In this document: positions 50,851-58,278 of the stretch, in pieces | Layout: each line of letters opens with the position of its first letter | How positions within the stretch are numbered: position 1 is the stretch's first letter | Source of the DNA: an uncultured Clostridia bacterium | GTDB taxonomy: Bacteria > Bacillota > Clostridia > Christensenellales > Borkfalkiaceae | Direction of reading: 5' to 3' | Length of the DNA: 64,000 nt | NCBI GenBank assembly: GCA_934278995.1 | Contig: CAKQWM010000008.1 | Span: forward strand, 1 to 64,000 | Notes under the pieces: model-generated | Told to the model about the DNA's origin: nothing | The model's input: the letters and a program-made list of their open reading frames with translations, nothing else | Database searches by the model: none | Translations under genes and position numbers: made by a program

Positions 50851-51969
50851 ATGTTAAAAGACGCAGTTGCGGTAATCGACGTAGGAAGTTACTCTCTTAC
50901 CGCCCTTATCGGCGAAAACGGAATTAACAACAATTTCACCATTCGCGCCATCACGAGATGCGTTCACGACGCCTTTGACGGAGAAAAAATCAACGAAAGA
51001 AATTTATACGATGCCGTTTCAAAAAGTTTAAAATCGGTTTCTTCGTCGGCGAAAGCGCGCTTAAACAAGGTTTACGTAGGCGTGCCCGGTGAATTTTTGC
51101 GTTTGTTCAATACCGAACAACGCGCCTTTTATAACCGCAAAAAACGTATTCGCCCCAAGGATATAACAGAATTTTTCGACGGCGCGTGCCACGGGCTTGA
51201 TATGGGCGAATACGAAATAATTTCTCGTAACGGCGTTTGTTTTTTCATTGACGGCGGTTTGCGTTGCGACGAAGTTTTAGGCGTCCGCACTTCATCGCTT
51301 TCTTCTTACGTTTCCGTTTACGGCGCCATGAAAGATTTCACCGAAACCGTAAGAAAAATACTCAACGGCTTAAAGATTGACGAGGTTATTTTTATTCCCG
51401 TAACTCTTGCCGAAGGCTCCCTTTTATTTACGAAGGAAGAAAGAAGAACTGCGCAGATTTTACTCGACGTGGGATATTCTTCCTCTCAACTTACCGTTTT
51501 ATCCGGCGACGGCGCGCTTTTTGAAAGGGCTTTCCCCGTAGGCGGCGGGCATATAACGGCTTATCTTTACGATAAATTTCAGGTCGATTTCGAGGTCGCC
51601 GAAAGATTAAAACGCAAAATCAATTTAAGTATCCACATGGACGGCGGAAACTACGTCGTTTTATACGGGGACGAGCAGTTTAATTTCCCCGTGTCTTCTT
51701 CAAACGACGTTGCCCGTTACGTACTTGACGAACTCGCGGAAAACTTCGACAGGGCAATATTAAACAGCAGGGTGAAGTTACCGCACAACGTTTCCGTATC
51801 CCTCACGGGCGGCGGAATCTCATATATCCGAGGAGGAGCGGAATATTTGGCGGGCAGAATCGAAATGCCCGTTAACGTCGTATGTCCCAAAACGGCGTAT
51901 ATGTCCAAACCCGACGACAGTTCGAGTCTGGCGGTTTTAAATTACGCCTTGAATCACAACATATATTAA
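50851..51969 (+). CDS. FtsA-like actin-fold protein lacking an evident membrane-targeting tail
   Basis: 372 residues of the ASKHA/actin fold: phosphate-1 loop AVIDVGSYSLTALIG (7-21), phosphate-2 LLDVGYSSSQLTVL and adenosine motif VSLTGGGISYIRGG. Position directly before ftsZ identifies it as FtsA-like. Typical FtsA ends in an amphipathic membrane helix; here the protein stops at SLAVLNYALNHNIY with no basic amphipathic end and is shorter than usual. It therefore may not bind the membrane directly. Ribosome site ATGAGGTAAA. Confidence 0.8.
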   Translation: MLKDAVAVIDVGSYSLTALIGENGINNNFTIRAITRCVHDAFDGEKINERNLYDAVSKSLKSVSSSAKARLNKVYVGVPGEFLRLFNTEQRAFYNRKKRIRPKDITEFFDGACHGLDMGEYEIISRNGVCFFIDGGLRCDEVLGVRTSSLSSYVSVYGAMKDFTETVRKILNGLKIDEVIFIPVTLAEGSLLFTKEERRTAQILLDVGYSSSQLTVLSGDGALFERAFPVGGGHITAYLYDKFQVDFEVAERLKRKINLSIHMDGGNYVVLYGDEQFNFPVSSSNDVARYVLDELAENFDRAILNSRVKLPHNVSVSLTGGGISYIRGGAEYLAGRIEMPVNVVCPKTAYMSKPDDSSSLAVLNYALNHNIY

Positions 51970-51979
51970 GGAGAGTTGT

Positions 51980-54900
51980 ATGAAACAGCAATACGTACCA
52001 AAAAACAATAAAAAGAAGCATAAATTCGGCAGTGGCAAAGGAGGATACGGCGCCTTAAAACCCGAAAAAATTACCGCGTTGGAGGTAACGGCTATTGAAA
52101 CCCCCGACGTCGTTTTAGAGGAAGAATCGAACGAGGAAGCGGTAATCGAAAATTTTGATAATGCTCAAAATATCGATACTATAAGCGATTTTGATACGTC
52201 AAAACTCGGAGAGTTGGAAAATTACGACGAAGCCGAGCAAACGGAACAAGAAGAATCTTCCGACGAAATCGAAGAAGAAACCGACGAAATCGCCGACGAA
52301 ATCAACGACGAAATCGAAGAAATGTCAGACGACGAACCCGCCGACGAACCCGCCGATGAAATCGAAGAAACCGACGAACCCGCCGACGAAATCAACGACG
52401 AAATCGAAGTAGAACCTGCCGATGAAATCGAAGAAGAAACCGTGTATTACGCAGGGCGGGACGATTCTGCCGACAATATTAAAGAAGATTATTCGGATGC
52501 GGTTTATTTGAACGAGGACGGCGAAACCGATTTTACCGCGCCCGAAGCGGTAGCAGAAGAAGAATACGAAACCGACGTTGAAACTATGCCAGAAGAAGCC
52601 GAAGTCGAAACGATGTCAGAAGAAGCCGAACCGACGGAAAATTATCAAGCCGAAGCCGAAGCCGAAACGACGGTTGAGGACGAAACGGACGCCGAGATTA
52701 TAACCGAAGAACTCGAAGAACCCGTGATCGACGACGTCGAGGAGGCTTGCGAAGAAACCGCCGACGAAGCGATAGAGCAAGCCGAATCTTATAAAGACGA
52801 ACTTTTAGACGGCGAGGAAATCGACGAACCGACGGAAGATTATCAAGCCGAAACCGAAGCCGAAACGACGGTTGAGGACGAAACGGACGCCGAGATTATA
52901 ACCGAAGAACTCGAAGAACCCGTAGAAGAATCGTATGCGCAATCGGAAGAATCGACGCAAAACGCAGAAGAAAACGACACGACCGTAAAGGAAGAAGAAC
53001 CCGAGGTTTCACAGGACGAACTTATCCGTCTTGCCGTTCAACGAGCATTGAAACAGCGCGACGAAGAAGAACTTGCCCGTCGTGAAGTTTTACAAAAAGA
53101 AGAAGCCGAAAAACGTGAAGAGGCTGTAAAACTTGCAGTTTCCGAACGCGAAAGATCGGAAGCCGAAAGAAATCGTCTGATGCAAGAAGAAGCCGAAAAG
53201 CGTGAGCAAGAGGCGATAAGTCGTCAGAAAGAATTTGAAGAAATGATGCTTTCCTGGAAGAGGGAACTCGAAAAGCGCGACGAAGAAATTCGTCAGATGC
53301 GCGAAAAGCAGGCGCTTGACGAACGCAAACGGCAAGAGGAAATCAGACTCAAAGAAGAACTTGCCGAAAAGCAAAAGCGTGAAGAGTTTGAAAAACAACG
53401 CGAACTCGACGAACGCAAACGTCAAGAGGAACTTTTAAAACAGCAAGAAATCGAGAATCAGCGTAAACAACGCGAACTCGAAGACAGGCAAAAACAGGAA
53501 GAATTTTTAAGACAAAAAGAAGAGTTGATAAGACTTCGCGACGAACTCGAAAAACAACGCGAACTCGACGAACGCAAACGTCGGGAAGAACAACAACGGC
53601 AGGAAGAACTTCGCCGTCGTCAGGAATTAGAAGAACAGCAGCGGCAGGAAGAACTTCGCCGCCGTCGGGAATTAGAAGAACAGCAACGGCAGGAAGAACT
53701 TCGCCGCCGTCAGGAACTTGAAGAACAACAACGGCAGGAAGAACTTCGTCGCCGTCAGGAACTTGAAGAACAGCAACGGCAGGAAGAACTTCGCCGTCGT
53801 CAGGAATTAGAAGAACAACAACGGCAGGAAGAACTTCGCCGCCGTCAGGAATTAGAAGAACAACAACAGCTCGAAGAACAACAAAGATATAACTATTCTC
53901 AGGATTACGAGGAGGAAGACTATATGAATACTCAAAACGTGGCAAAAATCAAAGTAGTAGGCGTGGGCGGCGCAGGCTCCAACGCGGTAAACAGAATGAT
54001 CGAATTAGGCGTGGATACAGCCGAATTCGTTGCGGTCAACACCGATAAACAAGCGTTGATGTTATCGCTTTGCGACGACGTAAACAGAATTCAGATCGGC
54101 GCGGGCATAACCAAAGGCTTAGGCGCGGGCGCGGATCCCGCCGTAGGCGAGCAGTCCGCAGAAGAAAGCAAAAAATCGCTTGAAGAAGTCGTTAAAGGCG
54201 TCGATTTATTATTTATTGCCGCCGGTATGGGCGGCGGAACGGGTACCGGCGCGGCGCCTATCGTTGCAAAAACCGCAAAAGACGCGGGTTGCGTAACGGT
54301 TGCCGTCGTTACAAGGCCTTTCCATTTTGAAGGCAAAAAACGCGAAACGAACGCTAAAAAAGGTATTTCCAATTTAGCAAAATACGTCGATACAATAATT
54401 ATTATACCTAACGACAGACTTTTAGAGGCGCTTCCTCCCGATACGCCTTTCGTTGACGCGTTAAAATACGCAGACGACACTCTTCGTCAGGGCATTTGCG
54501 GCATTGCCGATCTTATCGCAACGCCGTCGCTTATCAACCTTGACTTTGCCGACGTCAGAACCATTTTGAAAAACCAAGGTCTTGCGCACATGGGCGTAGG
54601 AAAAGCAAAGGGCGAAAACAGAGTTATCGAAGCCGTTCGTCAGGCAGTTTCGAGTCCTCTGCTCGAAACCACAATCGAAGGCGCCCACGGTATTATATTA
54701 AACGTTACGGGCGGTAAAGACCTATCTATGTCGCAGGTTAAAGAAGCCGCCGACAGAGTACAGGAAATCATCGATCCTACCGCGAATATTATTTTCGGTA
54801 TGAACGTCAATCCCGACCTGCAGGAAGAAATTATCATTACGATTATCGCAACGGGCTTCGACAGAAAAGTAGATGACGAAACCGAACAGAAACCTCGTCC

Positions 54901-55243
54901 GGAATTTGCTTTCAACGTTAATCGCGGGCAGACGCTCGGTCAGGCAAGCGGTTCTTCCGATAAAAAAGCCGAACCCGAAACGAGTAATCCCGAATATATG
55001 AATATAAGACCTTCTCAAAGGGGCGAATACGGTCAATTCAGACCGCAACGCGATGCCGAAGCAGGTCGTAACGAAAAGCCTTACGAGCCTACTTTCCCGA
55101 GAAGGCAGGAGCCTATTAACGAGCATAGGGAAGAATACAACGAACCTTCATACAGAGAAGACCTCCCCGAAGAAACAAATCTGAAGCCAGAACGTAAAAC
55201 CGACGTTCCTTCATTCGTAAAACGTCTTTTCGGCAGAAAATAA
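51980..55243 (+). CDS. ftsZ: FtsZ with 648-residue N-terminal extension (internal start at 53924)
   Basis: A single 1087-codon frame. Residues 1-360 are acidic and low-complexity, with a duplicated ETTVEDETDAEIITEELEEP block. Residues about 340-635 are charged helix including six 15-residue repeats (538-627). Residue 649 onward is complete FtsZ: VGVGGAGSNAVNRMI, tubulin signature GGGTGTG, T7 loop NLDFAD, C-terminal peptide VPSFVKRLFGRK. An internal GGAGG (53911-53915) stands 8 nt before an in-frame ATG at 53924, giving a 439-residue FtsZ of normal length. The upstream start also has AAGGAG. Two products, long and short, are therefore likely. FtsZ polymerises with GTP into the division ring. 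A residual question is whether the extension is a separate gene that lost its stop. Confidence 0.93.
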   Translation: MKQQYVPKNNKKKHKFGSGKGGYGALKPEKITALEVTAIETPDVVLEEESNEEAVIENFDNAQNIDTISDFDTSKLGELENYDEAEQTEQEESSDEIEEETDEIADEINDEIEEMSDDEPADEPADEIEETDEPADEINDEIEVEPADEIEEETVYYAGRDDSADNIKEDYSDAVYLNEDGETDFTAPEAVAEEEYETDVETMPEEAEVETMSEEAEPTENYQAEAEAETTVEDETDAEIITEELEEPVIDDVEEACEETADEAIEQAESYKDELLDGEEIDEPTEDYQAETEAETTVEDETDAEIITEELEEPVEESYAQSEESTQNAEENDTTVKEEEPEVSQDELIRLAVQRALKQRDEEELARREVLQKEEAEKREEAVKLAVSERERSEAERNRLMQEEAEKREQEAISRQKEFEEMMLSWKRELEKRDEEIRQMREKQALDERKRQEEIRLKEELAEKQKREEFEKQRELDERKRQEELLKQQEIENQRKQRELEDRQKQEEFLRQKEELIRLRDELEKQRELDERKRREEQQRQEELRRRQELEEQQRQEELRRRRELEEQQRQEELRRRQELEEQQRQEELRRRQELEEQQRQEELRRRQELEEQQRQEELRRRQELEEQQQLEEQQRYNYSQDYEEEDYMNTQNVAKIKVVGVGGAGSNAVNRMIELGVDTAEFVAVNTDKQALMLSLCDDVNRIQIGAGITKGLGAGADPAVGEQSAEESKKSLEEVVKGVDLLFIAAGMGGGTGTGAAPIVAKTAKDAGCVTVAVVTRPFHFEGKKRETNAKKGISNLAKYVDTIIIIPNDRLLEALPPDTPFVDALKYADDTLRQGICGIADLIATPSLINLDFADVRTILKNQGLAHMGVGKAKGENRVIEAVRQAVSSPLLETTIEGAHGIILNVTGGKDLSMSQVKEAADRVQEIIDPTANIIFGMNVNPDLQEEIIITIIATGFDRKVDDETEQKPRPEFAFNVNRGQTLGQASGSSDKKAEPETSNPEYMNIRPSQRGEYGQFRPQRDAEAGRNEKPYEPTFPRRQEPINEHREEYNEPSYREDLPEETNLKPERKTDVPSFVKRLFGRK
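53591..53860. repeat. Six 45-nt tandem repeats in the ftsZ extension
   Basis: Six consecutive 45-nt units encoding QQRQEELRRRQELEE (the second has RRRRELEE), almost identical at DNA level, and a truncated seventh (53861-53880). They encode a 15-residue period helix rich in E/R pairs. Confidence 0.95.
53909..53926 (+). promoter_or_regulatory. Internal ribosome-binding site for short FtsZ
   Basis: GAGGAGGA (53909-53916) followed by an 8-nt spacer from the GGAGG core to ATG (53924-53926). It is in frame with the long ORF and exactly at the FtsZ domain boundary (MNTQNVAKIKVVG). Confidence 0.85.
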
Positions 55244-55371
55244 GACTCCGCAGTGTTATGCAGCAAATAAGGTTCCCTATGTGCGTCTGCCACGCCCGCT
55301 AAAAAATACGTTAGTTCCGCAGGTTACGTAGAAAATAAGGTTTCGCAGGGTTATTTTAGCATTATTTCCTC

Positions 55372-56080
55372 TTAGCCTCCCTTGTGTAAAAGCGGAAACA
55401 TTTAAGCCTCCCTTGTGTAAAGGGAGGTGGCGCGGCTTGCCGTGACGGAGGGATTGTTATATAATCCGCCGACCTTTTAGCCTCCCTTGTGTAAAGGGAG
55501 GTGGCACGGCTTACCGTGACGGAGGGATTGTAAATAGTGAATTGACCTTACGGTCATGAATTGCGCGTAACCGCGCGTGAATTGTCGCTACGCTCCGTGA
55601 ATTGAATTGCAGAGCAATTCGTTTATCCTCTTAGCCTCCCTTGTGTAAAGGGAGGTGGCACGGCTTGCCGTGACGGAGGGATTGTTTTATATAATTTCGC
55701 CGTCCGCTTCAGCCTTCCCCTCGGAGGAGGAAGGTGGCATTTTCGCAAGAAAATGACGGATGAGGTGTTCTATATAATTCACGCGACCAACGGGAGCAAT
55801 TCACGCGTCGCAAGACGCAATTCACGCAAACGTAAGTTTGCAATTCACGTTGCGTCAGCAACAATTCACCTTTCAATCCCTCAGTCGCTACGCGACAGCC
55901 CCCTTTACACAAAGGGGCCTTGCACACGCCGTCAGGCGCAATTCACGCAAACGTAAGTTTGCAATTCACGCCGACTGTCGTCGGCTACACCTCATCAGTC
56001 AACAAAGTTGACAGCTTCCCCTCAAGGTGAAGCCTATCACGCGCCGTCAGGCGCAATTCACGCGTCGCAATTTATTAAAA
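55372..56080. repeat. Dispersed double-hairpin repeats and CAATTCAC hairpin arrays, copy cluster 2
   Basis: No genes between ftsZ and typA. Double-hairpin units on the plus strand are at 55403-55457, 55478-55531, 55631-55685 and 55710-55766 (a fragment at 55372-55394), with inverted ones at about 55875-55918 and 55987-56033. Between them, short hairpins are joined by GTGAATTG (plus) at 55538-55605 or CAATTCAC at 55797-55970 and 56050-56075. The stems differ (CAAACG/CGTTTG-like, GCGTC/GACGC, GCCG/CGGC) while linkers stay constant. Confidence 0.85.
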
Positions 56081-56100
56081 AACTTTTTCGATAAAAAAAT

Positions 56101-56142
56101 AAAAAAGGGTTGTCGTTAAATCGGCAACCCTTTTTTATTTAC
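56101..56142 (-). terminator. typA terminator
   Basis: AAAAAAGGGTTG (56101-56112) with CAACCCTTTTTT (56125-56136); on the minus strand the hairpin is followed by a U-rich stretch. Confidence 0.85.
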
Positions 56143-56280
56143 CTACGCGCTGATATTTACCTACGCGCTGATATTTACCTACGCGCTGATATTTACCTAC
56201 GCGCTGATATTTACATACGAGGTGATATTTACCTGTGCGTTGATATCTGTGCGCTGATATTTATTGTTGATATTTACCTA
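56143..56280. repeat. 18-nt tandem repeats at the typA 3' end
   Basis: Four near-identical 18-nt units (CTACGCGCTGATATTTAC) from about 56153, then four or five diverged or truncated units reaching 56280. The last copy contains the final codons and stop of typA. Confidence 0.85.
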
Positions 56281-58091
56281 TGCGTTTTTGCCCATTCCTT
56301 CATACGAAGTTCTTTCGACAAAATTTTCTTTCTCAGACGAATATTTTTAGGGGTAATTTCCAAAAGTTCGTCGTCCGCGATGAATTCCATGCATTGTTCA
56401 AGACTAAGCGTAGTTGGCGGGGTAAGTTTTAAAGCGTCCTCGCTACCGCTCGCGCGGTTATTCGTCAGATGTTTTTGTTTACAAACGTTGACGGCAAGGT
56501 CGTCCTCGCGTGAGTTTTCGCCCACTATCATACCTTCATAAACGTTTAAACCGGGACCGACGAACAGGGTACAACGTTCCTGCGCGTTAAACAGCCCGTA
56601 CTGAGTGGTAACGCCCGTCTCGAATACTACCAAACTTCCGCGCGTTCTTTCCTGAATGTCGCCTTTATATTCTTCGTAACCCGAAAAAACGTGGCTCATA
56701 ACGCCGAAGCCCTTAGTATCGGTTAAAAGTTCAGACCTGTAACCGATAAGACAGCGCGACGGAATTTTAAATTCGAGTTTGGTTTCCCCGCTCGGGTTAA
56801 TGCTCATATTCTGAAGTTCGCCCTTTCTTGCGCCGATTTTATTCATTACAGCGCCTACGAATTCGTCGGGAACCTCTATAACGAGATCCTCCATAGGTTC
56901 ACAGCATCTGCCGTTTATTTCCTTATAAATAACTTTGGGGCGGGAAACCTGAAATTCGTAGCCCTCTCTGCGCATATTCTCGATAAGCACCGAAAGATGA
57001 AGTTCGCCTCTGCCGTAAACTTTAAAGGTATCTGCGGACTCGGTTTCCTCGATTCTCATCGAAACGTTCGTTTCCACTTCTTTAAAAAGCCTTGCTCTTA
57101 AGTGGCGGGAAGTAACGTATTTACCTTCCTTCCCCGCAAACGGGCTGTTATTCACCATAAACATCATGGAAATGGTGGGTTCGTCTATCGCAACGAAGGG
57201 TAAGGCTTCGGGGTAATCGACATCGCAAACGGTTTCGCCGATGTTTAATTTTTCCGAGCATATCACGGCGACGATATCGCCGATTTTGCCTAAGGGTACT
57301 TCCGTTCTTTTAAGTCCTTCGAACTGATAAAGGAATGAAACCTTCGCTCTCACCACGCTGCCGTCCGTTCTGCATATAGAAACGGGTTGATTTTGTTTTA
57401 AAGTTCCGCGTATTATTTTTCCCACGCCTATACGACCTACGTATTCGTCGTAATCGATGTTGGAAATCATAAGTTGAAGGGGTTCGGTATCGGAACCTTC
57501 CGGGCAAGGTATTTCTTCTAAAATCGTATCGAAAACAGGCGTTATATCCGTTCTCGGAGCGTCAAGACTTAACGCCGCCCATCCTTGTTTTGCCGAAGCG
57601 TAAAGGGTTTTAAAATTAAGTTGATCGTCGTTTGCGCCAAGATCCAGAAACAAATCCACTATTCCGTCGAGGGTAACGTCCGTATCCCCGCCTTTATCTA
57701 CTTTGTTTATGACTACGATCGGTTTTTTGTTAAGGTTAAGCGCCTTTTTCAAAACGAATCTTGTCTGAGGCATACAGCCTTCGACGGCGTCAACCAAAAG
57801 CAACACGCCGTCCACCATAGACAAAATGCGTTCTACTTCTCCGCCGAAGTCGGCGTGACCGGGGGTGTCGATAATGTTAATTTTTACGCCTTTATAATGT
57901 ACCGAGGTGTTTTTTGCCAGAATAGTAATGCCTCTTTCGCGTTCGATATCGTTCGAGTCCATAACTCTTTCCTGAACGACTTCGTTCGTGCGGAAGATAT
58001 GGCTCTGTTTTAAAAGTTGATCGACGAGCGTCGTTTTGCCGTGATCGACGTGGGCGATAATCGCTATATTTCGTATATCTTCTCTTTTCAT
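56274..58091 (-). CDS. typA: Translational GTPase TypA/BipA
   Basis: 605-residue ribosome-binding GTPase involved in ribosome assembly and stress adaptation. G1 AHVDHGKTT (13-21), switch region MDSNDIERERGITI, DTPGHADFGGEVER and NKVDKGG motifs are intact, followed by EF-G-like domains and the BipA-specific C-terminal region (GPGLNVYEGMIVGENSREDDLAVNVCKQKHLTNNRASGSEDALKL). Full length. It is convergent with ftsZ across the repeat field and shares its upstream region divergently with the ABC exporter gene. Confidence 0.97.
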   Translation of the reverse strand: MKREDIRNIAIIAHVDHGKTTLVDQLLKQSHIFRTNEVVQERVMDSNDIERERGITILAKNTSVHYKGVKINIIDTPGHADFGGEVERILSMVDGVLLLVDAVEGCMPQTRFVLKKALNLNKKPIVVINKVDKGGDTDVTLDGIVDLFLDLGANDDQLNFKTLYASAKQGWAALSLDAPRTDITPVFDTILEEIPCPEGSDTEPLQLMISNIDYDEYVGRIGVGKIIRGTLKQNQPVSICRTDGSVVRAKVSFLYQFEGLKRTEVPLGKIGDIVAVICSEKLNIGETVCDVDYPEALPFVAIDEPTISMMFMVNNSPFAGKEGKYVTSRHLRARLFKEVETNVSMRIEETESADTFKVYGRGELHLSVLIENMRREGYEFQVSRPKVIYKEINGRCCEPMEDLVIEVPDEFVGAVMNKIGARKGELQNMSINPSGETKLEFKIPSRCLIGYRSELLTDTKGFGVMSHVFSGYEEYKGDIQERTRGSLVVFETGVTTQYGLFNAQERCTLFVGPGLNVYEGMIVGENSREDDLAVNVCKQKHLTNNRASGSEDALKLTPPTTLSLEQCMEFIADDELLEITPKNIRLRKKILSKELRMKEWAKTHR

Positions 58092-58208
58092 AAAATCCTC
58101 GTAATCTGATAGGTCTGAAAACGAAAAAAATTATAACTTAATTTCACGCCTTTTGTCAAATAATACTGTTACGGGTGACAAAAAAAGTAGCCTTTATCGT
58201 AAAAAAAA

Positions 58209-58237
58209 TGGACAAAAAAGCGTTTTTATGTTATATT
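58209..58237 (+). promoter_or_regulatory. Promoter of the ABC exporter
   Basis: TGGACA (58209-58214), 17 bp, TATATT (58232-58237). Confidence 0.6.
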
Positions 58238-58278
58238 GAAGTAAGTAATGATTTTTTATGGAATAAATACGGTGAAAA

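Noticed and set aside
52191..52412. Plus frame of short K/S/T/P repeats inside the ftsZ extension
   Set aside because: Alternative-frame shadow of the acidic low-complexity region, without ribosome site.
53349..53945. 198-codon minus frame with VVLLIPDGGEVLPA repeats
   Set aside because: Antisense of the 45-nt repeat region in the ftsZ extension.
55538..56075. CRISPR array
   Set aside because: The constant element is only 8 nt, the variable elements are self-complementary hairpins, and no cas gene is present.
56110..56541. 143-codon plus frame with YLRADI repeats
   Set aside because: It translates the 18-nt repeat array and then runs antisense through typA; no start signal.
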